Assembly: GCA_034440615.1 (NCBI GenBank)
Contig: JAOTOM010004839.1
Location: forward strand, 195,001-259,000
Direction of reading: 5' to 3'
Source of the DNA: Ashinkailepas kermadecensis
Taxonomy: Eukaryota > Arthropoda > Thecostraca > Neolepadidae
Length of the DNA stretch: 64,000 bases
Position 1 is the first letter of the stretch. Every line of letters begins with the position of its first letter. Shown here one piece after another: positions 34,936-46,694 of this stretch. Made by a program: the position numbers and the translations under genes. Under the pieces are notes generated by a model. The model searched no databases. It saw nothing but the letters and a program-made list of their open reading frames with translations, and was not told the origin of the DNA.

Positions 34936-35599
34936 GGTGTAGCAACTGGGTGGGGGGGGGGGAGCTGGGAGGGGGACATGTCCCCCCATTTCTGAAAAGT
35001 GGCGATTTGTTCCCCTCAATTTATTTCGTTTCCCCAAGCCTCAGCTACCTGACCATGATCGCCGCAAAATTATACTTAATCATTTATTAAGTGAAAATAG
35101 CCATGCAAGAGAATCACCAAAAATACTAGAAGCCGATCTAGCCAATCAACGGGCTTCCCAGACTATCTGTCGTCACAAAATATCCGAGTAGTAAATCAGC
35201 AAGCGTTAAAAATTTCTGCTTCCTGGCAATTCTTGAATAACATGAACCTTGACCGTCTTCTGCTTTCGCTTGGGTGGAAAATTGTGCTTCGCGAAGCAAC
35301 AAATTTACATTATCCCAAGGCTTTATGCATCTTAGGTGGCATTCCTCTGCGCATATGTCGATATATCTTAAACAAAAGTGACTGGGTGTCCTTGGGTATC
35401 TTCAAGACCATGGAGGGGAGTCATGGGCAGCCTTAAGCACGTACGTCAAGTTAACGTCGTATTCGTATTCGTATTCAGCGACGAGTTCTCCAGACGCGCA
35501 TTTGTATTGGCATTGGCATTCAGCGACGGGTTTATGATCGTTCGAATGAATTACCACAAATGCTTCTGCCTGTACTGAACACGGTGGAAACAACTACAA

Positions 35600-37010
35600 A
35601 GTTATCACATGACCACTTTAACGGTCAAGGTCCAACGCAAACCGGTTTCTTCGGTTACCTCCCATTTTTGGGGGTTTTCACCCAAACCTGCCCAAATCTG
35701 GTATCAAGCCTGGTATCAAGCCTGTCAAGCCTGTGGTGAACCATCGTGTAACATTTCGAACCGGTACATGTCAAAGTCAAACTTAAAGGTCAAAGGTTAG
35801 CTTGATTTATTAGATGGCGATATTGAAACGATATCGACCGAACGCGAGGTTCGGCTGCTGTCTCTTCAATTTCCATGAATTGGGCGTCATTCGACGTGGC
35901 TTGTTATGCCGTATCAGAAAGCTAAGCAATCGAATTATTTTTCAAAGGCAAAGGCCAAGTTGATCCTTCGGCCGCCTCAACTTTTTCCGTTTTCGTTCAA
36001 ACCTATCCAACTCTAGTACCAATCGATAGCCAGTGGTAAACACTCGAGCAACATTTCAAAACGGGGCATGTCAATGTCAAAGGTTTGATTGGGTTCTTCA
36101 ATGACCTCGCGTTCCGTCGTTATGGCTTTAATTTGCAGAAAATGGATGTCATTCGACGCCGCTTGTGCGATATCAGAAAGTTGATAATTCGGAATAATCT
36201 CGAAGGCTCAAAATTCAAGCTGATTTCTTCGGTCGCCTCGCATTTTTTTCGCCCAAGCCTACCCAGATCCACTATCAAGCGATAGCTTGATACCGGAATA
36301 TGTCAAGGTCAAACCTCAATGTCAAAGCTAGTTTGAATATTTGAAGTACTCGCGATTCGTCGCTATGGGTTCAATTTGCACCAAGTGGGTGTCATTCGAC
36401 GTGGCTTGTGTCGTATTATAATGTTGCGAAATCGAAATAAGTTCAAAAGTCAAAGATCAAACCGATTTCTTCGGTCGCCTCGCATTTTTTTTTCGCCCTA
36501 ACCAACCCACATCTGGTATCAAGCAATAGCCCATGGTGAACCTCGAGTAACATTTCAAACCAATGCCAGACCACAAGATCGAAGATTAGCTTGAATTGCT
36601 CGAAGTCCTCGCGCCTCATCGATATGTCTTCAATTTTCATGAAGTGGGTGTCATTCGACGTGCCGTGAGATACTCTAGCAAATTGTTCAGGAATCACATT
36701 AATTTTCGCAGTCAAAGTTCGAACTCATTTCTTCGGTCGCGTTACGTCGTTTTCTCTCAAAGCTACCCATGTTTGATATCAAGAGATAGCCAGTGGGCAA
36801 CCCTCGAGTAACATTTCAACCCGGGATATGTCAGGTCAAGCCTGAAGGTCAAAGGTTAGTTTTTTTTTCAAAGTTATCGCGTTTCGTCGCTTTGGGGTCG
36901 CTATCGTCGCTAATTTGCATTATGTGGGTGTCATTCGACCTGGCTTGCCGTACAGTATGAGAATGCTGAGATATCGAAATAATTTCGAAGGTGTCGAAGT
37001 TCCGGTGTGT
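35600..37010. repeat. Tandem array, 245-315-bp unit, about 5 diverged copies
   Basis: Each unit holds CTTCGGTCGCCTCGCATTTT, a GGTATCAAGCNATAGCC segment, AACATTTC, a GTCAAGGTCAAA-type motif, TCGCG-TTCGTCG and GTGGGTGTCATTCGACG. Anchors (TTCTTCGGTCG) lie near 35,648, 35,963, 36,223, 36,466 and 36,728. Confidence 0.88.
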
Positions 37011-37769
37011 GTGCAATGATTGAGTGAATAGGAATAGGATGATCAAATCTCTTTTTGTTTTCAGCCATTGTGATAGCAGGCACTCATATCCTATATGACT
37101 AGGAGCTCCCCAAAGAAACCCGTCATGACCTGCTCGGACGGCGCTCTTATCGCTGGTTTTTAATTTACACTGCCACATTGCTGTTCCGGAAATATCAAAC
37201 ATATATTTTTTTCTTCATATTGTCCGCTTTCCTCTTAATGGTTCTACGGAAGTTATCAAATTTGCGAGAGAAGCCACACGCGAATGCGCACAATTTTATA
37301 ACCAGCCGGAGTTCATAACCGCATGAGAACAATGTTGTAATCAGGGGAAGTACAATGTTGTAATCAGATCCAGAAATTGTCATGGGGGGCTTGTTTGGAG
37401 GAGCGCCATTCTTTTGGGGAGGCGCCACTGCGAAAGTACCTGGAGTGGCACCTCTGGCTAAACAATTTGAGGCGGGGGTGCACTCGGGCTTCCCGGAGTG
37501 GCGCCTTTCCTTCCAAGCCTTTTGCTTTTTGCCTTTTGTTCGCAGAGGGACGCCTCTGGCTGAAAAATCCGAGTGGCTACACTCGAACCTTCTCAGAGGG
37601 GCGTCTTTTCCCTGCCGGAGGGACAACACCTTCCATGGGGGGACATGTCCCCAGTGCTACACCCTTCATGCGCCACTGGTTGTCATTGCATCGAAATGTG
37701 TCTCCGTAAAACAGGAAAGCATGGGAAAGGTTAGTGTAAGTCAGCGGCTTACCTCGAGTTGGCGCTAGG
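37011..37769. other. Mixed sequence inside the composite insertion
   Basis: 37,380-37,690 is a G-rich segment with repeated GGAGTGGCGCC-type phrases, GGGGGGACATGTCCCC and CTACACCCTTCATGCGCCACT. It resembles the insertion's own left end and the segment at 45,710-45,870. It is probably another degenerate member of the same G-rich terminus family. Confidence 0.45.
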
Positions 37770-40395
37770 GAGGGGAGCAAACGGATTTAGGGTGGGTTCA
37801 CCTACCCCCATTGTTTAAAATGTCCCCGGATTTCGACCACTATGTTTCGACTATGTTTCGACCACTATGTTCACACTGCTGAAATTACACCTGTGCAATT
37901 AAAACACCTGAACAATAAAAAATCTAAGATTTTCAAATTTCACACCTCAAATTTCATCTTCAAATTCCAGTTAAAACGCCCGGTCGCCAACACGCCAACG
38001 TTCGTGCACGTGTACGAACGATGCGCGAATGCGCATTCGGCGCATTCGCCACGCTTCGTGTGATTTTCCGGTGTCTGCTAGGCCTCCTACATTTTAATAA
38101 TTGCTGACACATAATAGTCTTGTGCCATATTTGGTGGTTTCTGGTGGTTAACAAATCCGGATACACGCTGAGTTTTGATGCACCTCCTCTCTTAGGCTAA
38201 ATACGCTCCCAAATTGGCTACCGAATCAAGGCCCTAGCTGGATGATATTTTTTCGGACCCGTTGCGTTTCTCTTTGTCTACGGATATATTTTAGGGCTCC
38301 AGACAATTTTATTAGGAGCCGAGCACATTTTTGGGACCTGACATTTTAAAAACAGTTTTGTTCTTTTTTGTCGTGCACCAACGATATTTTTGAGGAACCG
38401 GCGCATTTTTGAAGACGCCGATATGTTTTAGTGCCCGGTCTTTTTGTTATTTTTTCCGGACCATGTTGCTTTTTTAGGGACCCAGGCGGTTTTTGAGGTC
38501 TCCACTCGGTCTCATGGCTCCGGTGTGTTTTGAGGGCCTCTGTTATGCTATCTTGGAGCTCCTGGTGTGCTTATTTAGAGATGCAACGCAGGTTTTAAGG
38601 CTGTGCCACTTTTTGCGAGACTAGGTGCGCTTTGTAGGGAATTTTCGGCCCGCTATTGTGTTCTTAGGGTCCTGCTGTGCTTATTTAGGGCACATTTGTG
38701 GGACCCCAACACGATTTTGGAGGCTCCGGTACAATTACTCTGGTTCCCTGTGCGACTTTTAGGACTCAGGTGCGTGTTTCCGGGTGGATCCGACGGCAGT
38801 ATTTTTTTTTCGGCTCGGCGCGTTTTTGGTGACTTCTGAATTTTTCTGAAATAGATCAGAGTTCTGGCCCGATTTTGTGGGTCCTCGGCGCCATATTTTT
38901 GTGTCCCGCCCCGATGTTTCAAGCTACGATACGTTTTTCGGAGCCGTGCACGATTTTTGAAGGCATCTGGTGTATGTTTCAGGTTCCGGAACAATTTTCC
39001 TGGCCCGGACATTTATTTTTGTTTGCTTTCGGGGGGGGCTCCGTCTAGGACATTTGTAGAGTTCCGATGCGATTTTTGTGACCAAGCCGTGCTTATTTTG
39101 GGCCATCCACGCCAATTTTTGGGACCACCGAGAGAAATGTTTGATGCCCGACCAGATTGTTTGGGACTACCGACGGGAATTTTGGATCCCAGGCGCGATA
39201 TTTCGCGGGCTCGGCGCAAGTTCGCTGGGAGCGTTGCACTTTGCTGGGCACCAGCACGATTTTCGCAGGCCCCGGCATACATTTTCGGGTCCGGCGCGAG
39301 TTTCTTGTGCCCGTTCCATTTGCTTAGAGCTCCCGATGCGAATTTATGGGCACCAGGGTGATTTTGGGGGACCCCGGCGCGATTCTTGGGAGCATACCCG
39401 TTTAGGAGGGAGGGGGCATTTTCCTCTTCGCTAAGCCACTGCGGTTGCTCAACGTTTTTTTTTCAGCCGATGGCACCCTTCAGAGTAAAAAGGCCCTTCG
39501 GAGAACTTACTTTCGGGACCTGTTCTGAATATTCCGATGCTCGGGTCTATTCGATGGAGTCCCTTTGTGAGTTTTTAGTGTCGATTCGTCGATGTCGAGC
39601 GTGATTTTCAGGGACACTTGTCCGACTTTTTGGGACCCACAGCGCCATTTTAGGGGTCCCTACCTGACATTTTCGGCCCCCTGCGTGATTTTCAGGGGTC
39701 CAGTCCGTCTTTTTGGGGCCATCGTGATTTTCAAGGACACTGGCACGACTTTTTTGGGTCACCCTCGTGATTTTCAGGGGCCCAGGTGCGAACATTTGAG
39801 GTCTCCTGTTTGATTTTTAGGGTCCCCGGTCCGACTTTTTGAGGCCCAAGCGCGATTTTCAGGGGCCTAACCCGTCTTTTGGGCACCAGCGTCATTCTCA
39901 TGAGTTCCGGAAGACTTATTTGGCCCCAGCGTGATTTCCCGTGGCCATGGCCCGACGTTTTGAAGCTTCAGCGTGATTTTTGGGGGGCCTCGGCGTGACT
40001 TTTCTGAGTCCCGGCGCGAAATTTTTGTGCCCCAGCGGTATTTTCAGGGCCCGGTCTCACTTTTTGGGTATCCAATGTGATTTTCAGTAACTTTGGGACG
40101 ACTCTTGGGGTCCCAGCGTCATTTTCAGGGGCCCATGCGCGACTTTCTGCGGCCCTCAATGTGATTTTATGAGCCCCGGTGCGATTTTTGGGGCCATCAG
40201 CGTCATCTTATGGGCCCATGCGCGACTTGTTGGCCCCGAATTTGATTTTTAAGGGCTATGGTGCGATTTGTATGGCCCCAGTTCGAATTTTAAGGAGCCT
40301 GGCGCATTTTTTCTGAACCCCAGGGCGATTCTTGGGGCCCCCAACCTCTCAGGGGGGGGGGGCAACTAGCCCTAATACCCCACCTTCGGTACGCC
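37770..40395 (+). repeat. Quasi-periodic repeat Q, copy 1
   Basis: It is homologous in the same orientation to 55,855-58,512. Shared anchors are CAAACG-ATTT-GG-GGGT, CTGCTAGGCCTCCTAC, ATAGTCTTG, GAGTTTTGATGCAC and CTACGGAT. From about 38,230 both copies turn into a long series of short phrases such as GCGTGATTTTCAGGGGCCC, about 20 bp each, alternating in pairs of about 40 bp. Each phrase has a run of 4-6 T then 3-4 G then CC. Imperfect palindromes cluster at 37,999-38,052 (CGTTCGT/ACGAACG and GAATGC/GCATTC). Open frames here are shadows of the repeat. Confidence 0.8.
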
Positions 40396-40761
40396 ACTGG
40401 TGTATGTCCATATTTACTACGACAAAGCTATCGTCTAATATTTTATATTATCCCGCTACAAGAGAGCAACGTTTAACGTGATTACAGCATTACTCTATGG
40501 TGATTGTGAAATCGGGCCCAGCACGTACGACATATAGCTAGGTGTTCACATTGTTCACATGATTGAGCCTTGTTAATTCTGGAGGAACTTTTTGTCCCCC
40601 AAAATATCATTTCTTTAACAATGGCAAATCTGAGAACCAGATCTTGAAGATGAAGTGGCTGAAATCCGAGGATTTTTTTTTGTAGGGGGAGTCTTACCTC
40701 CATTTTGCCCAAACATACCGCGTCCCTAGTTTGTCCCCCCCCCCCCAATTTCAAAGCCGTG
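40396..40761. other. Right part of the composite insertion
   Basis: Non-coding sequence ending in a run of about 13 C (around 40,734-40,746), then AATTTCAAAGCCGTG and the right terminus. No gene. Confidence 0.5.
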
Positions 40762-40773
40762 GCTACACCCATG

Positions 40774-41310
40774 TATGTTATCATGTTATTCTACATACCA
40801 TATGCTATCGCCGTGGACGCTGGGTCTGCACAAATACCTGCCCGACACTGCGCTATGCTGTCATGTTTTGTTATATACCATATGATATCGCCGTGGACGC
40901 TGGGTCTGCACCAACACCTGTCTGACACTGCGTTATGTTGTCATGTTATGCTATATACCGTATGCTATCGTCGTGAACGCTGGGTCCATACCAACACCTG
41001 TCCGACACTGCGCTATGTTGACATGTTATGCTATATACCGTATACTATCGTCGTGAACGCTGTGTCTATGCCAACACCTGTCGACACTGTCCTATGTTAT
41101 CATGTTATGCTATATACCATATGCTATCGTCATAGCGCTGGGTCTATACCAACACCTGTCGACACTGTCCTATGTTGTCATGTTATGATATATACCATAT
41201 GCTATCATCATAGCGCTGGGTCCATACCAACACCTGTCGACACTGTCCTATGTTGTCATGTTATGCTATATACCATATGCTATCGTCATAGCGCTGGGTC
41301 TGCGCCAACA
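40774..41310. repeat. 78-bp satellite, right part, about 6.5 units
   Basis: The unit carries GTTATGCTATATACCATATG, CTATCGTC, GCTGGGTCTGCACCAACACC and TGTC(C)GACACTG. Anchors recur about every 78-80 bp (near 40,946, 41,026, 41,105, 41,182 and 41,262). It continues the array that the composite insertion interrupts. Confidence 0.93.
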
Positions 41311-41463
41311 CGTGTCTGACACGGCGCCGAGAAGGCAGGCTCTGAAGAGATCTCGCCAGCCGGGTGCGGGCCGGCGGCGTTCAGTCAGTTGGTCGATTGA
41401 TATGCTGTTTGAGAGCGGCCGGGCGGCGGCCGGCGGCGGCACCGTTAGCCCAGCAGCCGCCCT

Positions 41464-42145
41464 GGTCAACCAACTGGGGCCCGCGGCCAGCCGTGGTCGA
41501 TCAACTGGGGCCCGCGGCCAGCCGTGGTCAACCAACTGGGGCCCGCGGCCAGTCATGGTCAACCAACTGGGGCCCGCGGCCAGCCGTGGTCGATCAACTG
41601 GGGCCCGCGGCCAGCTGTGGTCAACCAACTGGGGCCCGCGGCCAGCCGTGGTCAACCAACTGGGGCCCGCGGCCAGCCATGGTCAACCAACTGGGGCCCG
41701 CGGCCAGTCATGGTCAACCAACTGGGGCCCGCGGCCAGCCGTGGTCGACCAACTGGGGCCCGCGGCCAGTCATGGTCAACCAACTGGGGCCCGCGGCCAG
41801 CCGTGGTCAACCAACTGGGGCCCGCGGCCAGCCGTGGTCAACCAACTGGGGCCCGCGGCCAGCCGTGGTCAACCAACTGGGGCCCGCGGCCAGTCATGGT
41901 CAACCAACTGGGGCCCGCGGCCAGCCGTGGTCGATCAACTGGGGCCCGCGGCCAGCCGTGGTCGATCAACTGGGGCCCGCGGCCAGCCGTGGTCAACCAA
42001 CTGGGGCCCGCGGCCAGTCATGGTCAACCAACTGGGGCCCGCGGCCAGCCATGGTCGATCAACTGGGGCCGGCGGCCAGCCATGGTCAACCAACTGGGGC
42101 CCTCGGCCAGCCATAGTCGACCAACTGGGGCCCTCGGCCAGCCAT
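41464..42145. repeat. Minisatellite, second 31-bp unit, about 22 copies
   Basis: The unit is CCAACTGGGGCCCGCGGCCA then GCCGTGGTCAA. Variants alternate GTCAACC or GTCGATC, and AGCCGTGG, AGTCATGG or AGCCATGG. The sequence is unrelated to the 31-bp array at 30,487 although the period is identical. Several frames on both strands are open only because the unit lacks stops. Confidence 0.97.
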
Positions 42146-42184
42146 CCATCATGAACTGCCACGCGGCGATACCTTGTCTTGTCT

Positions 42185-42370
42185 GATCTGATGTAGTCAG
42201 GTCTATCCTGGTCTGTCCTGGTCTGACCTGGTCTGGCCTGGCCTGGCCTGGTCTGGCCTAGTTTCGTCTGGTCTGATTTCGTCTGGCCTGGTTTCGGCTG
42301 GTCTGGTTTCGCCTGGTCTGGTTTTGTCTTGTCTTGTCTTATCTTGTCTTGTCTTGTCTTGTCTTGTTTT
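42185..42370. repeat. Short-period array, 5-bp and 10-bp units
   Basis: Repeats of CCTGGTCTGG-type decamers grade into TGTCT pentamers near 42,325-42,370. Confidence 0.9.
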
Positions 42371-42664
42371 GCCCCGCATTGCCAGACCTCGCCGGACGTC
42401 GCTCGTCCTCGCATGACCTTGGCAGGACCTTGACATTACCTTGACATGACCTTATTTGGCCTGGTTCGACCTCACCTAACCCAGCCTTCTCCGACACCAC
42501 CCGACGCAACGGCACCCATCCAACTCAATCAAGATGAATTCAACCCAGACCGGCACGGTCTGACCGGCACGGTCTGACCGGGCCCGATCGACTAGATCCA
42601 AGTCGACCCACGCCATCCTACCCTTGCACTTGCACTTGGGTTATATTACGAGGCATCCGACCGC

Positions 42665-42733
42665 TGGGTCATATTGCGCCGCCAACCTCTCACGCTGGTT
42701 GGTCGCGGGTGGACTCAGTAATCCCGCCCTACC
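42665..42733 (-). mobile_element. SINE body fragment (3' part only)
   Basis: On the minus strand it reads CCGCGACCAACC, AGCGTGAGA, GGTTGGCGGCGCAATATGACC. This is the same body as the other SINEs with a compensatory T-to-C and A-to-G change in its hairpin. The tRNA-like head is missing. Confidence 0.8.
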
Positions 42734-42819
42734 CTCTCCAAGTCAACTTTATGTGATCGAAAAGACGCCACCCTACGCAGCTCAACCCAGCACGATCTGA
42801 TTCAGTTCGACTCGGATGA

Positions 42820-43236
<417 letters not shown>

Positions 43237-43309
43237 TAATTGATGGCACGCACATTAAGGGAAATGGAACAAGTTATTTTAGGGCTATCAGATATTCCTA
43301 TAGCAAAGT

Positions 43310-43530
43310 CTGTGAGGGATGTGCTGTGTGTGAGGGATGTGCTGTGCTGCAAGGAACCGTGTGAGGAATGTTCTGCGCAGCATGGACCCTTGTGAGGGAT
43401 GTGCTGTGTGGAGATGTGTTAAGCTGCAGGGGACCGTGTGAGGAATGTGCTGCGCAGCATGGACCCTTGAGAGGGATGTGCTGTGTGGGGATGTGTTGCG
43501 CGGCAGGGGATCGTGTGAGGGGTATGCAAG
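43310..43530. repeat. Minisatellite, about 78-bp unit, 2-3 copies
   Basis: Units share CTGCGCAGCATGGACCCTTG, GGGATGTGCTGTGTGG and GATGTGTT. This is not the 78-bp satellite at 34.8 and 41 kb. Confidence 0.88.
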
Positions 43531-43564
43531 CGATATTAACTTTCGCACGGCACCACCAGCCCGT

Positions 43565-44252
43565 GTCACGGCCGTAGTCACGGCCGTGACTCCGGCCTTG
43601 ACTCCGGCCGTGACTCAGGCCGTGACTCAGGTTGTGACTCCGGTCGTGACTCCGGTCGTGACTCCGGCTGTGACTCCGGCCGTGACTCCGGCCGTGACTC
43701 TGACCGTGACTCAGGCCGTGACTCAGGTTGTGACTCCGGATGTGACTCAGGCCGTGACTCCGGCTGTGACTCGGGCCGTGACTCAAGCTGTGACTCCGGC
43801 CGTGACTCCCGGACGTGACTCCGGCCAGTGACTCAGGCCGTGACTCAGGCTGTGACTCCAGTCGTGACTCCGGCTGTGACTCAGGCTGTGACTCCGGCCG
43901 TGAATCCGGCCGTGACTCAGGTCGTGACTCAGGTCGTGACTCAGGTCGTGACTCCGGCTGTGACTCCGGTCGTGACTCCGGATGTGACTCAGGCTGTGAC
44001 TCCGGCCGTGAATCCGGCCGTGACTCAGGCCGTGACTCCGGCTGTGACTCCGGTCGTGATTCCGGCTGTGACTCAGGATGTGACTCCGGCCGTGACTCCG
44101 GCCGTGACTCCGGCCGTGACTCAGGCTGTGACTCAGGCCGTGAATCAGGCCGTGAATCAGGTCGTGACTCAGGCCGTGACTCAGGCCGGACTCAGGTCGT
44201 GACTCAGGTCGTGACTCCGGCCGTGACTCCGGCTGTGACTCCGGCTGTCACA
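43565..44252. repeat. Array of 12-bp unit, about 57 copies
   Basis: The unit is GTGACTCCGGCC, with GTGACTCAGGCC, GTGACTCCGGTC, GTGACTCCGGCT and similar variants. The period is a multiple of three, so frames read as VTPA/VTQA or as RDSG/CDSG throughout. There is no start or domain context to suggest a real protein. Confidence 0.95.
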
Positions 44253-45041
44253 GGCGGGAGTACGCTGCACCTCGCCGCACCAGACCTGTCTGCGCCACAT
44301 CGGCCTAACGGCATCCGTTTCTACTTGGCACGCATGGAAAGAGTAATCGAAATTGAGGACCATGATCCCAAGCGATCTTGGAAGAGATTGTGATCTCAAT
44401 GGATGGCGATCTTGGTGAATAAAGCTAGGCTCCTGCATCAGCTGTAGTTCATAAATGTACAAAATTGGCAACCCACTCACGCAGATTTACAATTATACAA
44501 ACTTATTTGACGGTTGGCAAGATTTTCGTAAACAGCGCGACCGAATTTGTCTTATCAGTCTCCTATTTCGCATGTAAATCACATTATTTTCCTCCTCCCC
44601 ACAAAAACAAAACACTTGGCACACGCTGCACATATTGGTATGCCTTCATATCTCGTCATCCTCGACTCTCCAGTGGAAAAGATAATTCCTGGCTGAGAAG
44701 CCCTGCATTAAAACTTTGGTGAACCAAGAGAGGCGATGGTGTCAACAGTGGTGCTGGAAGAGGGAGGTATAAGAATTAACATGTAACATCCTGCCAATAC
44801 CATGACAGATTTGAAGGCTTGGTCGATGGGGCCATATCCATTTCTCCTCGAGCTGCTACACCAATGATTTACCTCCCTCTCCCACCCAGATTTTGGTGTG
44901 GGTTGACCTGCAAATTGCACGTGCCGATTCGCTGTGCTTTATGGAATGAATTCAATTAGATCCTTTGTAAAAAGGCGCCTTCCATGTAGTTCGATTTTTA
45001 TTACACGCTTTCTACATTTACAGTACGGACGATAACTACCG
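44253..45041. other. Unassigned sequence
   Basis: No gene or strong repeat seen. It lies between the 12-bp array and a SINE. Confidence 0.4.
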
Positions 45042-45203
45042 TACCGGGCGTCTAGGGGTAAGATGCTCGTCTCACAATCGAAAGGTTGTGGGTTCGAGTC
45101 TCACCTGTCGCTACTCTTCGCCCGCGACCAATCGGCGTGAGAGATTGGCGACGCTATATGACTCAACAGTCGACGTGTCGTAAAACTAATAACCAATAAC
45201 CAA
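45042..45203 (+). mobile_element. tRNA-derived SINE, copy 2 (Val-like head)
   Basis: This is the best preserved copy. The A-box side is TCTAGGGGTAAGATGC, the anticodon arm CGTCTCACAATCGAAAG and the intact B box GTGGGTTCGAGTCTCAC. The body hairpin is CCAATC (45,128-45,133) with GATTGG (45,143-45,148), and the 3' end is GACGTGTCGTAAAACTAATA with repeated AACCAAT. Known biology: RNA polymerase III transcribes such SINEs and a partner LINE mobilises them; the partner is not identified here. Confidence 0.9.
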
Positions 45204-45977
45204 TACCGGGAATATCTTACTACATACGTAGTTCGTTCTGACCGGGATAGTACAATAGATATGGAAGTTTTACTGATGATGAATGTATGTACATCGTGCT
45301 TCTGCAAGCAATTGGCAAAAATGCGCTACAACTGCCAAGGACACTTTCTGTGGTCAGCCTTGAGCATATTCGGTGGAGGGGAGTATAGCCTGAACATTCA
45401 GAAACAGTCTGGCAAGTATGCCATGCTTGTCAAAGAAATTATGTAGCGATAACGTCATGCAGAGTTCAGAAAACAAGTAATTGCGTTACTCATTGTGTCC
45501 ATGCTATCGCATTGTGTATCTACTCCCTTCACGTCCAAAATTATTTTTGTTAGAACGTCTTATGAATGCAATAATGGTTCACTGGGAAGAAGTGATCCCT
45601 GAGTCTCTCTTACTCTTACCCCCAACTCACAACTTCTTCTATGCTCACACGCTTGAACTTCAAATATTAGCCACAACTTTTCAGATTGAGCAGATTTTGC
45701 ATTGTTGTAGGCAAGGGCGTAGGGCGACAGGAAAAGTGGGGGAAGATTTCAGGAGGCGCCATTTTTCCAAAGAGTTGGATGGAATGGAAGAGTGGTTGCC
45801 CCTGGATGGGCGCATTTTGTACTTGAAGGGGAGCCTTCGGCTGAAAACTTAAGGGGGAGGGCTTGCACTCGACATGCTGTAGAGGCACTAAGCCAGCATG
45901 TCGACTATGCTTGTAATCACGTTCATGCTAAGTGTGCACGCTGTCCTGGGATGAGTGGCTGCACAATGCAGGGAATT
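45204..45977. other. Unassigned sequence with a G-rich element fragment
   Basis: 45,710-45,870 contains GGGCGTAGGGCGACAGG, AGGAGGCGCCATTTTTCC and GGGGAGCCTTCGGCTGAAAA. These resemble 37,380-37,600 inside the composite insertion, so it is probably a degenerate copy of that family. Confidence 0.5.
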
Positions 45978-46694
45978 CAGGCCACCTCACCGGGCGAGGT
46001 CGGCGGCACAATCAGGCCACATCACCGGGCGAGGTCGGTGGCACAATCAGGCCACATCACCGGGGGAGGTCGGCGGCACAATCAGGCCACATCACCAGGC
46101 GAGGTCGGCGGCACAATCGGGCCACATCACCGGGCGAGGTCGGCGGCACAATCAGGCCACATCCCGGGCAGGTCGGCGGCACAATCAGGCCACATCACCG
46201 GGCGAGGCCGGGCACAAGCCACATCACCGGGGGAGGTCGGCGGCACAATCAGGCCACATCACCAGGCGAGGTCGGCGGCACAATCAGGCCACATCACCGG
46301 GGAGGTCGGCGACACATTCGGGCTATATCACCGGGCGAGGTCGGCGGCACAATCAGGCCACATCACCGGGCGAGGTCGGCGGCACAATCAGGCCACATCA
46401 CCGGGCGAGATTGGCGGCACATTCGGGCTACATCACCGGGCGAGGTCGGCGGCACAATCAGGCCACATCACCGGGCGAGGTCGGCGGCACAATCAGGCCA
46501 CATCACCGGGCGAGGTCGGCGGCACAATCAGGCCACATCACCGGGCGAGGTCGGCGGCACAATCAGGCCACATCACCGGGCGAGGTCGGCGGCACAATCA
46601 GGCCACATCACCGGGCGAGGTCGGCGGCACAATCAGGCCACATCACCGGGCGAGATTGGCGGCACATTCGGGCTATATCACCGTGCGAGGTCGG
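45978..46694. repeat. Minisatellite, 35-bp unit, about 20 copies
   Basis: The unit is CACAATCAGGCCACATCACC then GGGCGAGGTCGGCGG. Several units carry small deletions (near 46,160, 46,205 and 46,300) or a CACATTCGGGCTA(C/T)ATC variant. All three plus frames are open across it because the unit lacks stops. Confidence 0.97.

Larger units (their letters stand above)
34932..40773. mobile_element. 5.8-kb composite insertion with inverted ends inside the 78-bp satellite
   Basis: The left end is CATGGGTGTAGC (34,932-34,943) and the right end is its exact complement, GCTACACCCATG (40,762-40,773). Both ends lead into long G/C tracts (GGTGGGGGG on the left, CCCCCCCAATTT on the right). The same satellite lies on both sides, and the flanks TATATTATCATG and TATGTTATCATG look like a 12-bp target duplication with one difference. 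Inside are a 245-315-bp tandem array and repeat Q copy 1. I see no transposase frame. It may be one non-autonomous element or several nested ones. Confidence 0.6.

Noticed and set aside
41364..42186. Long open frames of 220-298 codons over the 31-bp array, plus strand
   Set aside because: They are frame shadows of the stop-free CCAACTGGGGCCCG unit.
43815..44393. Ser/Asp/Arg-rich or Val/Thr-rich proteins over the 12-bp array
   Set aside because: The period is a multiple of three and the unit has no stop, so open frames are automatic. There is no start context or domain.
45042..45110. Functional tRNA gene
   Set aside because: The anticodon and acceptor stems pair poorly and a SINE body follows directly, with another copy elsewhere.
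45204..45210. TACCGGG as a SINE target duplication
   Set aside because: The other SINE copy also begins with TACCGGG, so it belongs to the element head rather than the target.
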